64,000 nt of DNA from Pseudomonadota bacterium (lineage in GTDB: Bacteria; Desulfobacterota; Desulfobulbia; Desulfobulbales; SURF-16): positions 1 to 64,000 of the forward strand of contig JAHILF010000134.1 of NCBI GenBank assembly GCA_018897105.1. Reading direction: 5' to 3'. Under the pieces are notes generated by a model that worked only from the letters and a program-made list of their open reading frames with translations, was not told the origin of the DNA and ran no database searches. Below are positions 39,719-48,588 of the stretch, in pieces; positions within the stretch are counted from its first letter, which is position 1; the number at the start of each line of letters is the position of its first letter. The position numbers and the translations under genes are program-made.

Positions 39719-41104
39719 CTAACCCAGACATAACAAGCGTAACTCTATGCGAAAATTGGTAAGTGAAGCTGTGCCACTCGTTCCCGTTCCACCGGTTCCC
39801 CCCGTTCCTGTGCCTGTTCCCGGCAGGATTCTGGAGAACCTGACTGTCAAGGTGGTATTGGATATGCCGGAAATTACCACGTTCAGGTCATCGGTGCGTT
39901 GGGGCAAAGCGGTTTGATCAGTAAATGTGGCCTTGCATATATACGGATTAGCAGAGGTGTTTTGCCGCCAGTTATTTGCGGCAATTAGTATTATTTCGGA
40001 GCCGGTGCATTGTTGAATAAGGCTTGTGCTCCGTAAATCGGCATAGGCGGAGACATTGGCGCCATAGTATTGGCCGCCGAGCTGGGCCCTGGCTGAGCCG
40101 ACGATCCACACGAATCGCGAACGAAAACCTGTGGTAATGTTGCGTGTCGCGTTATTGGCGTCATAATTGGAAAAGACAACACTTGCGCTGACTCTGTTGG
40201 TAAAATCGTAATTCACTGCGGCCAGGGCGCCGGCCTGCGCCGCCGTCACATTATGCGGGTTATCGGTGCGAGTAAGGTGGTTTTCAATGGTGACCACCCG
40301 GCCGGTCAGTTCCGGGTTGAGCTGCGCGGAGCCCACCACGTTGAAACGCAGCTGACCGCCCTTGGTCAGCGATTCGTCCAGCCGGTTCCCCAGGTTGCCC
40401 TTCATGCCCCTGGCATCGATGATTTCCGCCGCCAGGGCCGACAGGTTAATGCCCACCGTGCGCAGATCCGCGATCTGTTCGGACAGGATGGCGGCATTAC
40501 CGGCCGGCCGCTTAATGCTGGCCAGGGCATAATAACCGTGGCCCGCCGGAGGACTGGGCAATGAAGAGGCGCCCTGAGCAACGCGCACGGCCCATTCGCG
40601 CCGCAGTCGCACGCAGGACTCGATGCCGATGGCCGGGTTGATCAGATTGCTGTCCTCGGTGCTGTCCACCTCGCGCTCCCACACATCGATATAGACCAGA
40701 TCGATTCTGGCTGCGCCCGGAGTGGTTAACGGGGCAATGGGCGCCACCCCCCATTTGGCGGCAAGGGTGGCATTGTTGTACAGGGGCTGGCTGGTGTAGC
40801 GCAGGGTGCTTTCCAGCATGGCGTCCAAGCCCTCCACCAGGATGCGGCCCGCGCCCAGGGCTGTGCCGTCGCCGCCCTTGATATCGAAGTTGTTGGTCGT
40901 GCCCGCCGCAGCCATGATGAGAAAACCGTCGTTGCCGCTGGGCACGCCGTTGCCGGCAAACCATTTCAGGAATGCCTGCAGTTCAAACTTGCGGATATCC
41001 TCCTGCTCGTTCCAGTCGGCATCTATGAGTGGAACGCCCTGCTGCAGGCGGACACCGACATAGTGTTTTAACCGGTCAAATGTATTTCGTGAGAAGTTGC
41101 CCAT
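39719..41104 (-). CDS. DUF6519-family eCIS/phage-tail-associated protein
   Basis: 461 residues. The N-terminus FSRNTFDRLKHYVGVRLQQG..PLIDADWNEQED is the hallmark of DUF6519 proteins found in contractile injection loci, where they are predicted baseplate- or fibre-associated. The middle is beta-rich (FDIKGGDGTALGAGRILVEG). The C-terminus contains a Gly-Thr-rich linker (GTGTGTGGTGGTGTSGTAS) followed by a short strand, which looks like a flexible tether to an end domain. ATG at 41104 follows AAGGGGTAGACAAT. A REPIN sits between it and the upstream fibre-like gene. Confidence 0.78.
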   Translation of the reverse strand: MGNFSRNTFDRLKHYVGVRLQQGVPLIDADWNEQEDIRKFELQAFLKWFAGNGVPSGNDGFLIMAAAGTTNNFDIKGGDGTALGAGRILVEGLDAMLESTLRYTSQPLYNNATLAAKWGVAPIAPLTTPGAARIDLVYIDVWEREVDSTEDSNLINPAIGIESCVRLRREWAVRVAQGASSLPSPPAGHGYYALASIKRPAGNAAILSEQIADLRTVGINLSALAAEIIDARGMKGNLGNRLDESLTKGGQLRFNVVGSAQLNPELTGRVVTIENHLTRTDNPHNVTAAQAGALAAVNYDFTNRVSASVVFSNYDANNATRNITTGFRSRFVWIVGSARAQLGGQYYGANVSAYADLRSTSLIQQCTGSEIILIAANNWRQNTSANPYICKATFTDQTALPQRTDDLNVVISGISNTTLTVRFSRILPGTGTGTGGTGGTGTSGTASLTNFRIELRLLCLG

Positions 41105-41171
41105 ATTGTCTACCCCTTACAGTGAAAGTCCGTTCACGGTTTGCTGCCGCTGCGTAATATGTCATCCTGCA

Positions 41172-41242
41172 GTAGGAGCGGGCCATGCCCGCGATAACAG
41201 TGTCTCGCAATGCCAAAAGTCGCGGACATGGCCCGCTCCTAC
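41172..41242. repeat. REPIN-like palindromic repeat, copy 2
   Basis: GTAGGAGCGGGCCATGCCCG at 41172 and its inverse ending GCTCCTAC at 41242, with the same spacer features as the copy at 861. The left arm differs at one base in the hairpin loop (CATG for CTTG). It sits in the only sizeable gap in the distal eCIS genes. Confidence 0.8.
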
Positions 41243-41259
41243 CCCGCGAAACTTTTTTA

Positions 41260-41787
41260 TTAAAAAAACAGGCGGATTATCCTGATCAGCGTGGCTGATG
41301 CGTCTTTATGGATCACCGCATGTCGGATTGAATTGATCATGTAATCCGTGCCGCCGAATCTGCCGAACAGACCGAATTCCCGCAGCGGGTAAGTGGTCAG
41401 GGGAGAAAGGGGCGCGGGATAGCCCGGCGCCAGGATTGCCGTTATCTGCAGTCTGCTGGTGGGCGCCGCCACCTCATTGTTGCTTTCATCCACATAGGTC
41501 ATGGTAAGGCTTGCCGCGGCAATGGGTGGATTGTACGGCGTCACCAACCCGGTGGCCGTGGGATCCGGCGCCGGCGTGCCGCCGCTATCCCATGCAGCCA
41601 GGCCCTGGCCGAAGGAAAGGTGGTGGATGCCGTCCGTGGGGTCGTTTTTCATGAAGCCCGCCAACAGGATCCTGCACCGTTCGACAATGGTATTGCTGAC
41701 CCAGCCGCTGTCAAGGATCACCCTGCCGTCAGCGCTCTGCAGGATATCCCGGTAAATTCCCTTTAACTGATTGCCGATATGTTCCAT
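41260..41787 (-). CDS. eCIS-associated fibre-like protein, short paralogue
   Basis: 175 residues, paralogous to the N-terminal half of the product of 36553-37494 (shared SGWVSNTIVERCRILLAGFM, PLREFGLFGR and YMINSIRHAVIHKD). It lacks the C-terminal helical region of its longer relative. The REFGLFG strand resembles phage tail-collar fibre proteins. Its ATG overlaps the stop of the gpI-like gene (TAATG), so it is translationally coupled to a baseplate component. Confidence 0.65.
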   Translation of the reverse strand: MEHIGNQLKGIYRDILQSADGRVILDSGWVSNTIVERCRILLAGFMKNDPTDGIHHLSFGQGLAAWDSGGTPAPDPTATGLVTPYNPPIAAASLTMTYVDESNNEVAAPTSRLQITAILAPGYPAPLSPLTTYPLREFGLFGRFGGTDYMINSIRHAVIHKDASATLIRIIRLFF

Positions 41788-44117
41788 TACTCATCTCCTT
41801 CTGTTACACCGACATGCCACGTCCTGAAGCGGGTGCTGATGGGTGCTGCGGCAAAATCAACGCTGCCGCCTTGGGTGGTTGTTATGCTCCGGGAGCGCAG
41901 CCAGCGCCATTCCGGGATCCGGTCGGCATAACTGTCGGCGGGCCCGCTGTAAACCTCTGAACTCACCGTTGTCAGGCTGTCTGAAAATTCCTCTTCAATG
42001 AACCGTTCGCTTTCCGCAGTGGGGAAATCATAGGTGTAGATCTGTTCTCTGTAAACGGCGGGCTCGATGACAAAGACATAGCGCACCTGAATGGGCAGAA
42101 ACTGATGCAGCACGCCGCGCAGCAGCTTCTGGTTGCGCAGGATAAGGCCCGGGTCCTCGGTGTCCGGTGTGAGGTAGATGCCGAGAGTCTGGCGGGAGTA
42201 CCAGTTGCTGTCCGTCATCTTGCCGCCCACCCCGACATCATGGGTGTAGGCCTGAAAATCGGTGAACTTGCCGTGCAGGGCGTTTTTGGCGATGTTGGTG
42301 GTGACTGCGCTCACACTGCCGGCATAGCGCATATCCCGGGTCTTTGTTGCCTTGTATACATCGCTGCTGTAGGTGAGGTGCCGGTTTGAACGGTAGAGCA
42401 GCAGTCGTTCGCCGTTTACTGCAAGCGGCAGGGGATAGCGCTCCGTATAGGGTGAGGTGCTGATCTGCTCGGCAGCAGCCCAGGTGAGGGTGGCGCTGTC
42501 AAGCTCGGTGTGCCACAGGGACCAGCTGCCGCTCTGGTCGGAGCTGAAAAAGATCTCGATACTGCCCTCCTGCCCGGACACGGCAATGGGGTCGCTGTCG
42601 TTGCTGTCCGCCGTATCTTTGGGTTTCAGCTGGATAGCGCCCCAGTCAGCGCTATTCAGCGGATCGATGCCGTCCTTGACACGACAGGCCACGCTCCAGC
42701 GGGTCTGATTGGGCAGAGCCCCCGGCTCTCTCTGCGACCACAGCACCATAAGCCGCTCGCTCGAACCGCTGGTAAAAGTCAGCGCTATTGGTTCGCTTTC
42801 CACCCTGGCATCGAGCCCGCCATCCTGGGGGAACAGGGCAGGGGGATCAAGCTGCCAGTTGCTGCCGTCATGGCGGTTATATTTCATCTGCCAGCGGCCG
42901 CCGTCCAGCTCCAGCCAGAAGAGCCACAGCCCGCCGCTGCCGTCCACCGTTACCGCTGGAGATTTGCGTTGGTTGGTCGTCGGGCCGAAGGTTGCTGCAT
43001 CAGACCAGACGCCGCTGCTTCTGCGTCGGTACCGGATGCCCCAGGTGCCGGTCTGCTCATCAAAAGAATTCCAGAAGAGCCACAGGCTGCCTGCCTGCCT
43101 GGCCGCGGCGGGATGCTTGTCAATGGTGGCGCCTTGGGTGAGCGGCTGGCTGGCCGACCAGCCGTCGGCAACTGTCCATGTTTTGTGCCAGATATCCCAG
43201 AGGTTCTTTTTGCGGGTATGATAGAACAGCCAGATAGTGCCGCTGTCGTCGGTCACGGTCGCCGGTCTTCCTTCATAGGCAAAGTTCAGCGAAAGCGGTG
43301 ACTCCTGCTGCTGCCACTCTCCCTGTTCGTCAAGACGCAGGTTCCACAGGTTGAGTTGTTCCGGGTTGTTGCTGAGAAAGATGTTGTGGACAAATTCCTT
43401 GATCCTGCTTTCCCAGTTGGTGAGCCGTTTCACCGTTGCTTCCACGGTGGGGATCAGCCCTACGGTTTTATAGAGATGGGGGGCGTTGCTGATCTCGTTG
43501 CGCTGGGCGTCGATTTCCAGCCGAAAGTCGATCTGCCAGGCGATCCACTGGGCCAGCAGGGGCAAGAGTCGGCCGTCGACGCTGTCCGTATGGTGCAGAT
43601 TAAGTGAGGCGCCTGCATGGCTGTAAAGCAGATCAAGCATACTGCCCGGCATCTCAAGGAACCGCCGGAGCTGTCCTGTATCGGCAAGCTCTGTCGGCAG
43701 TGAGGCCGGGTCGCCGGCTGGCACCGTGTCGTAGCGGTGATAGATGCGCGGCAGCAGCTCGAACATCCAAGTCCCGAACCCATAATTTGAGGTGGCCATG
43801 GCCACGCAGCGGTTGTGGTAATCAAAAACGTAGTTGGGCGGCGTTTCAGCATAGGGGAACAGGGTGTAATAGTAAGTGGTCTCGCCCTGGAGATCTTCAT
43901 CAAAAATGGAGTACAGGTCCTGGCCGTCGGCAGTCACGCCGGTGGCGAGATCAATGCCGTCCGCCACGATGACTCCGTCCTTGGGGGAGACGGGAAAGGT
44001 CTTTTCCCGGCGCACTACCCTGATGCCCGGATATCCGGCCGGGTCGGGGTTGGTCCAGGAAAGCGCTATCCTGTTGCCCTCAGGACAGGCTGCTGCAGTT
44101 ATGCCTGTGAGACGCAT
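41787..44117 (-). CDS. gpI-like baseplate protein (Afp12/Pvc12-type) with inserted beta-propeller
   Basis: 776 residues. An FN3-like domain (about 1-95; RIALSWTNPDPAGYPGIRVV) precedes a P2 gpI-like baseplate region (about 105-265; GTWMFELLPRIYHRYD, LLPLLAQWIAWQIDF, LYKTVGLIPTVEATVKRL). From about 280 to 590 there are repeated blades of the pattern SLWLFWNS..TGTWGIRYRR, LWLFWLE..GRWQMKYNRH and FFSSDQSGSWSLWHTE, typical of a sialidase/BNR-like propeller. The last ~190 residues return to a baseplate-like segment (LGIYLTPDTEDPGLI, LLRGVLHQFLPIQVRYVFV). In T4-like machines this family links the wedge to the fibres. The inserted propeller would be exposed and could bind a target surface. The gene is 2 bases from the gpJ gene. 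Confidence 0.8.
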   Translation of the reverse strand: MRLTGITAAACPEGNRIALSWTNPDPAGYPGIRVVRREKTFPVSPKDGVIVADGIDLATGVTADGQDLYSIFDEDLQGETTYYYTLFPYAETPPNYVFDYHNRCVAMATSNYGFGTWMFELLPRIYHRYDTVPAGDPASLPTELADTGQLRRFLEMPGSMLDLLYSHAGASLNLHHTDSVDGRLLPLLAQWIAWQIDFRLEIDAQRNEISNAPHLYKTVGLIPTVEATVKRLTNWESRIKEFVHNIFLSNNPEQLNLWNLRLDEQGEWQQQESPLSLNFAYEGRPATVTDDSGTIWLFYHTRKKNLWDIWHKTWTVADGWSASQPLTQGATIDKHPAAARQAGSLWLFWNSFDEQTGTWGIRYRRRSSGVWSDAATFGPTTNQRKSPAVTVDGSGGLWLFWLELDGGRWQMKYNRHDGSNWQLDPPALFPQDGGLDARVESEPIALTFTSGSSERLMVLWSQREPGALPNQTRWSVACRVKDGIDPLNSADWGAIQLKPKDTADSNDSDPIAVSGQEGSIEIFFSSDQSGSWSLWHTELDSATLTWAAAEQISTSPYTERYPLPLAVNGERLLLYRSNRHLTYSSDVYKATKTRDMRYAGSVSAVTTNIAKNALHGKFTDFQAYTHDVGVGGKMTDSNWYSRQTLGIYLTPDTEDPGLILRNQKLLRGVLHQFLPIQVRYVFVIEPAVYREQIYTYDFPTAESERFIEEEFSDSLTTVSSEVYSGPADSYADRIPEWRWLRSRSITTTQGGSVDFAAAPISTRFRTWHVGVTEGDE

Positions 44118-44119
44118 GG

Positions 44120-45679
44120 TCAGCTTTCACCCTCGATAAGGATTCTGATGCCCTTGGCATAGGCCGGGACATCGCTGGGAATGACGGGGATCTCGTTATC
44201 CTTCATGGTGATTTTGCCCGTGGGCGCAACATATCCCGCGGGCTGATTCTGGCGCCTGAACTCGCTGATGGTGACATAATCCACCCCTTCCACCGCCTCG
44301 ATGGCTTCGTAGAACTTAGAGAGATAGATGGTCTGGGCGAAATCCACATTGTCAAAGGCCAACAGGGCGGCCGCCGCGGTCATCACCTTTTCCTTGACAT
44401 CCTCATGGGGGTAGTAGCTCTTCACCCCGATGGAGGCGGTAATAAAGAGTTTGACGTACTCCACATCCTCGATGGTGATGATGGTGGTCACCGGCCGCTT
44501 GTCCTCAAAATATGCCAGGAGACCCGCCTCCAGCACGTCGCTCACCCGGCCGCCACCCTCTGGTGCCACGAACAGGGTGACCCGGTTCCAGCTCGAGGAG
44601 ACGGCCCGCACCTTGCCCACCCCCTTGAAGTCAAGGGCCAGGGCCTTGTAGTCATCCTCGGTGACCGCCCGTTTGAGCGAGCGGAACACGGCAGGGGCGT
44701 GCATCACCGCATGGTCAATGCTCTCCCTTTCCGCGCCGCCGGTGGCGGCCTGCGGGTTGCTTACCTTAATACCGTTTAAGACGAGCTGCGAGGCATCGAC
44801 AATGGTCTGGATGGTGCCTGCCGTGGTGTTGCCCTTCAGTCCGCCGCCCACCCGGTAGGTGGCCCGGATGGTGGCCCCGCCCGCCGGTATGGCCCCAAAG
44901 GCGCCGTCGCCGAAGATGACGGTGGCCACATCCTGATCATCGATCTCCAGCGTGTAGTCCTTCTGCTTTTCCCGGCTGAAGGCCAGGCTCTCCTGCAGGG
45001 TCCACTCGTCGATGGTCTCCCCCAGGCTGGTGGTGATGATGATATCCCGGTTGATCTTCTGGGTTGCCCCGGCGGAGCGCAGGATGAGGCCGGCCTGGGC
45101 CAGGGAGAAACGCTGGTTCTTGCTGCCGTCGGAAAAACCGATGATCTCGTTTTTCACCAGCCGTCCTTCCTCCACCGGCAAGCCTTTGAAGTATTTCTTG
45201 TTGGTTGTCGTATCAACCGTCAGGCTGCCGCAGTTGATCACCAGGTTGTCCTCCCGGCTGTATTCAAAGCGGACACTGGGTTTGTCCTTCTGGCTTTTGG
45301 TGGCAAAGGCATCGCCGCGGCGGATGGTGATGGTGGCAGTGCAGGCGGCCGGGATGGTCAGATCAAGGGTGGCGGAGGCAGGGGCGGCAGTGGCCAGTCG
45401 GTAGCCGATCAGTTTCAGATGATCGATGACGCTTCGTCTGCTCTGGGCCGTGCCCAGAAAGCTCTCATTGGCCACCCGGTCCTGATAGTAGCTGAGGATG
45501 TCGCCCATATGGGCAAAGAGCTGCAGCAGGACATTGCCGAAATCGGCCTCCGAGGCATAGCTTTTCCACTCCGGCAGCCGGACCGGAATGAGTTCCCGCA
45601 TGGACTGCAGCAGACTGTCATAGTCGCGAGCCATGTAGTCCACAATGGTGTGTTCGTCTATCTTTTTGATCTCTGCCAT
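44120..45679 (-). CDS. Baseplate wedge protein J (gpJ / Pvc11-like)
   Basis: 519 residues with the standard gpJ pattern: LLQSMRELIPVRLPEW near the N-terminus, LFAHMGDILSYYQDRVANESFL, GDGAFGAIPAGGATIRATYRVGGG in the middle, and ESIDHAVMHAPAVFRSLKRAVTEDDYKALAL further on. This is the large wedge component that forms the baseplate ring with gp25. ATG at 45679 follows AAAGGATGACAAA. It is separated from the gp25 gene by a short satellite of 9-10-base repeats, and is followed after 2 bases by the gpI-like gene. Confidence 0.93.
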   Translation of the reverse strand: MAEIKKIDEHTIVDYMARDYDSLLQSMRELIPVRLPEWKSYASEADFGNVLLQLFAHMGDILSYYQDRVANESFLGTAQSRRSVIDHLKLIGYRLATAAPASATLDLTIPAACTATITIRRGDAFATKSQKDKPSVRFEYSREDNLVINCGSLTVDTTTNKKYFKGLPVEEGRLVKNEIIGFSDGSKNQRFSLAQAGLILRSAGATQKINRDIIITTSLGETIDEWTLQESLAFSREKQKDYTLEIDDQDVATVIFGDGAFGAIPAGGATIRATYRVGGGLKGNTTAGTIQTIVDASQLVLNGIKVSNPQAATGGAERESIDHAVMHAPAVFRSLKRAVTEDDYKALALDFKGVGKVRAVSSSWNRVTLFVAPEGGGRVSDVLEAGLLAYFEDKRPVTTIITIEDVEYVKLFITASIGVKSYYPHEDVKEKVMTAAAALLAFDNVDFAQTIYLSKFYEAIEAVEGVDYVTISEFRRQNQPAGYVAPTGKITMKDNEIPVIPSDVPAYAKGIRILIEGES

Positions 45680-45703
45680 ATTTTGTCATCCTTTGGCTGA
45701 CAG

Positions 45704-45794
45704 GCGTTCCAGCGTGCAAACGTTCCAGCGTTCCAGCGTTCCAGCGTTCAAGCGTTCAAGCGATTAAACGTTTAAACGTTCACACGCTTGAACG
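45704..45794. repeat. Degenerate AGCGTTCA-type satellite, array 1
   Basis: About ten tandem degenerate units of nine to ten bases (GCGTTCCA, GCGTTCAA, CGTTTAAA). It fills the only sizeable gap between the gp25 and gpJ genes. A related array lies at 47429-47490. Confidence 0.85.
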
Positions 45795-45797
45795 GTT

Positions 45798-46166
45798 TTA
45801 CCGAAAATGTATCCGCACCGTCTCCCGGCTCAAATCCTGTCTTTTGGTATAGGAGATCTCAATGGTGATGGTCTCCTCCCGGGACTCCACCTCAATGCCT
45901 TCGACGATGATGTCCTCATCCAGCCAGCGGGCCAGGGCCTGGCCGATGGTGAACTCCATGGCCGCGGCAAGAATGGTGTTGTTGGCCTCAAAAACCAGAT
46001 TAAAAATGCCGCAGCCGAATTCGGGCATGTTCACCCGTTCACCGGGCGCGGTAAAGAGAACCTGGATGATCTTGCCCCGGATGGCCTCGTCGCCGCCGCT
46101 GGCGTTGATGCCGCCTGCCTTGTTCACCGCAAAGGGGAAACCGAAGCTGCTTGCCTCATCTGCCAT
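45798..46166 (-). CDS. gp25-like baseplate wedge protein (Pvc9-like)
   Basis: 122 residues of the GPW/gp25 family: IRGKIIQVLFTAPGERVNMPEFG is the diagnostic core (the EPR-type motif appears here as PGERV), followed by FTIGQALARWLDEDIIVEGIEV. The N-terminus SSFGFPFAVNKAGGI is also typical. gp25 nucleates sheath assembly at the baseplate. The stop is directly followed by the satellite array. The start lies five bases after the stop of the upstream unknown gene. Confidence 0.93.
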   Translation of the reverse strand: MADEASSFGFPFAVNKAGGINASGGDEAIRGKIIQVLFTAPGERVNMPEFGCGIFNLVFEANNTILAAAMEFTIGQALARWLDEDIIVEGIEVESREETITIEISYTKRQDLSRETVRIHFR

Positions 46167-46171
46167 GGCTG

Positions 46172-46522
46172 TTACTCCACATGTCCCTGTCCTGCCGGAT
46201 AATTGGTCTCAATAAACTCCAGATCCTCATCCTCCGCTGCAATGGCCACGCTGTGCGCGTGGGCGCTGGGCTCGGCGGTGCCGGTGCTGCCCTGCACGCT
46301 CACCCGGTCGATGGTCTTTATTTTTTTGATCTCCATATTTGATTTGATATGGCTGACCACCCCATGGGCAATGGCATAGGAGAGCTTCTTCCAGCTGGCG
46401 CGGATATCCTCCAACTGCTGGCCTTCTATGCCGTCAATGGGTTCCATGACCTGGCGGATCTTGTCGTAGATCGCCTTGGTCATGCCCTGGGTGGCATTTT
46501 CATCGCCGATAATCAGCCCCAT
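46172..46522 (-). CDS. Hypothetical protein in the spike-gp25 interval
   Basis: 116 residues, not recognised. It starts MGLIIGDENATQGMTKAIYD, has a helical middle (WKKLSYAIAHGVVSHIKSNM) and an acidic, His-containing tail. In many eCIS loci a PAAR spike-tip protein is encoded at this point; no PAAR motif is visible here. It could be a spike chaperone or tip substitute, but that is position-based inference. AAGGTGGAG precedes the ATG. Confidence 0.7.
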   Translation of the reverse strand: MGLIIGDENATQGMTKAIYDKIRQVMEPIDGIEGQQLEDIRASWKKLSYAIAHGVVSHIKSNMEIKKIKTIDRVSVQGSTGTAEPSAHAHSVAIAAEDEDLEFIETNYPAGQGHVE

Positions 46523-46528
46523 GCTTTG

Positions 46529-47410
46529 CTACTCCACCTTCAGTTTTTTAGACAGAAAATTGTCGTTCATACCACCGACGGCCATAATCAGATCAGACAT
46601 GTTCCCCGGGAAAAGCGGTGTCGGCGCCCCCAGATTGCCCACATGCTGATGGGTGAGCAGCCAGGTGATCAGCCCCTCCATGCAGACCCGGCCGGTACCG
46701 GCATTGATTTTCACCCCGGGGCCTGCGAAACCGCTCATGGCGTCCATCTTGATAGCGTTGCCGTTGGCGTCACTCAGCTGCACCCCCTGGCCGTCCATTT
46801 TGATTTCATTGCCAGACATGTCGGTGCAGGTGATGCCGCTGCTGTCCAGCAGCACCTGGTTGCCGTTCGCGTCCTCAATGGTGATGGTGCCGGCCCCGTC
46901 CGTGATGGCGATACCATTGGCATCCAGGGTGATGACATGGTTGTTGACCGCCTCGACAATAGTGATCATCTCCTCGCCATCATTGTCCTCGAACTGGATG
47001 GAATGACCCTTGACGGTTTTAATGATCTTGCGGGTGGGCGGGTCCTGCACGCTGCCCTGTTCCGTACCGTCTGCATCATTGGGCTTGGGCAGTTCACTCT
47101 CACCGTCGGGCTTGCTCCAGAAGGTGCCCACCCAGATGGGGAACTCCAGGTCCCCCTCTTCAAATTCAACCCACACCCCGGCGTTGACCTCGGGGATGAA
47201 CAGCATGCCCTGGTTCATCTCGCCGCCGTATGGCACGCAGGGCGCGGCCCAGCCGCTGACAATGTCATTGCCCAGAATGCTGGGCACCTTGAGCTTCAGG
47301 CGGCCCAGCTGCTCGGGGTCGGCGTTGTCCACCACGATACCACGGTATTTGCCGTAATAGCGGTGTTCAACCTTGTCGACCAGTCTGGAAACAATCTTTT
47401 CAAGTGACAA
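46529..47410 (-). CDS. gpV/gp5-like spike protein (C-terminal half of Pvc8/VgrG)
   Basis: 293 residues. An OB-fold domain (about 15-110; YYGKYRGIVVDNADPEQLGRLKLKVP, GWAAPCVPYGG, GVWVEFEEGDLEFPIWVG) is followed by regular repeats of the form ITIEDANGNQVLLDSSG and IKMDGQGVQLSDANGN (about 145-215), as in the beta-helical needle of gp5/VgrG spikes. It would form the trimeric spike that pierces the target. The start is TTG at 47410, selected because AAGGAGCTCAC lies immediately upstream. In most eCIS this is one protein with the gpD-like half; here the two halves are separate genes. Confidence 0.9.
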   Translation of the reverse strand: MSLEKIVSRLVDKVEHRYYGKYRGIVVDNADPEQLGRLKLKVPSILGNDIVSGWAAPCVPYGGEMNQGMLFIPEVNAGVWVEFEEGDLEFPIWVGTFWSKPDGESELPKPNDADGTEQGSVQDPPTRKIIKTVKGHSIQFEDNDGEEMITIVEAVNNHVITLDANGIAITDGAGTITIEDANGNQVLLDSSGITCTDMSGNEIKMDGQGVQLSDANGNAIKMDAMSGFAGPGVKINAGTGRVCMEGLITWLLTHQHVGNLGAPTPLFPGNMSDLIMAVGGMNDNFLSKKLKVE

Positions 47411-47428
47411 GTGAGCTCCTTAAAAAAA

Positions 47429-47490
47429 TGTTCAAGCGTTTAAGCGTTTAAGCGTTCAAGCGATTAAGCGTTTCAACGTTCAAACGTTTC
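47429..47490. repeat. Degenerate AGCGTTCA-type satellite, array 2
   Basis: Tandem nine- to ten-base units (TTCAAGCGTT, TAAGCGTT, CAAACGTTT) between the gpD-like and gpV-like genes. The last few codons and stop of the gpD-like gene (ETFER, stop) are embedded in it. Confidence 0.8.
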
Positions 47491-48588
47491 GGTGCCGGTG
47501 GGCAGCAGGGCGTTGCGCTTTACCTTGAAGATCTGCCGGTAGCCGTCATCGGTGAAAACGTGGGTGACGTGGCTGACGTAGTAGACCCCGCTGTATGTTT
47601 CACCGATCCCCCTGATTGTCACGGTTTTCCTCGCTTTGAGCACATGGCCGTACTGGTTGGCCTCTATTTCTCCTTCCCCTGCCACGAACCATTCGCCCTG
47701 ATGATACAGCTCCCGGCACAGGGTCGTCATCTCCGGCGTGCCGGTGGCCGCGGTCCGGCTGACGAAAACCTTGGCCGGGTCCATGCCCGGGCCGAGATGG
47801 CTTTGCGCATCCTCACTCCCCAGGGCTGTCTGTTCACTGGCAATGGCCTCGGCCTCCAGCACCTCTTTGGTGGCTCGGTCGATCTGGAACATGGCCACAT
47901 TGGCCGGAGCCAGGGCATTGACCGCCAACGCCAAATGGTTGACCGTGTTCTCGCTGCCGAAGTGGACGGACAGCACCGGCTGGGGCGGATCATCAAGGGA
48001 CGGTTTTTTGAAATAGGCCGTCTCTCCCTCCACATAGCACTCAAAGCCGTTGCGCAGGGCCAAGCGTTTCAGGAACTGTATGTCCGTTTCCCTCTGGATG
48101 ATGGTGGACAGCGCCTCGTCATGAATAACCTCGGTGTCCTCCACCTCGGGCACCAAACCGTAAGTGGCGAGGATCTCGGAGGCGATGTCGCTGTCCTTCT
48201 TGTTCGGCCAGTCTTTGAGCTTCTCTTCCCGGTCCATCAGCACGCTGGCGTCCATGCCCCACACCTCCAGCACGCATTGTGACCGGTCATCGTCAAATTG
48301 CGGTCTGACATGGGTGATATAGCCGGATATCAACTCCTCGTCAGCCTCGGCAAGACCTGCGCGGATACTCACCTGTTTCCAGATCCGCAGACGCTCATCG
48401 TCAAGAATGCCCCACGAGCCACCCTGGTCCAGCAGCAGGGAAAACTGCAGGCGGAACATGCTGGCCAGCTCAATGTCATGTTCAACCTCAAGACTGATGA
48501 GCCGGGGATAGAGGTCGTCTGCCTCTGCTCCGTCGATCTCGATAATAAGATTTTCATTCTCCATAGCAGTCTTATCAGGCAGGCGCAT
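47473..48588 (-). CDS. gpD/late-control-like hub protein (N-terminal half of Pvc8/VgrG)
   Basis: 371 residues of the phage late control gene D family, the gp27-like hub that carries the spike: DLYPRLISLEVEHDIELASMF, AGLAEADEELISGYITHVRP, IQRETDIQFLKRLALRNGFECYVEGETAYF and HQGEWFVAGEGEIEANQYGHVLKA. The start at 48588 overlaps the LysM gene by 14 bases; an ATG eight codons in (48564) is possible. Its extreme C-terminus runs into a satellite repeat, so the end may vary between strains. Confidence 0.9.
   Translation of the reverse strand: MRLPDKTAMENENLIIEIDGAEADDLYPRLISLEVEHDIELASMFRLQFSLLLDQGGSWGILDDERLRIWKQVSIRAGLAEADEELISGYITHVRPQFDDDRSQCVLEVWGMDASVLMDREEKLKDWPNKKDSDIASEILATYGLVPEVEDTEVIHDEALSTIIQRETDIQFLKRLALRNGFECYVEGETAYFKKPSLDDPPQPVLSVHFGSENTVNHLALAVNALAPANVAMFQIDRATKEVLEAEAIASEQTALGSEDAQSHLGPGMDPAKVFVSRTAATGTPEMTTLCRELYHQGEWFVAGEGEIEANQYGHVLKARKTVTIRGIGETYSGVYYVSHVTHVFTDDGYRQIFKVKRNALLPTGTETFER

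Noticed and set aside
45704-45794. CRISPR-like array
   Set aside because: Units are only 9-10 bases, degenerate and contiguous, without spacers.
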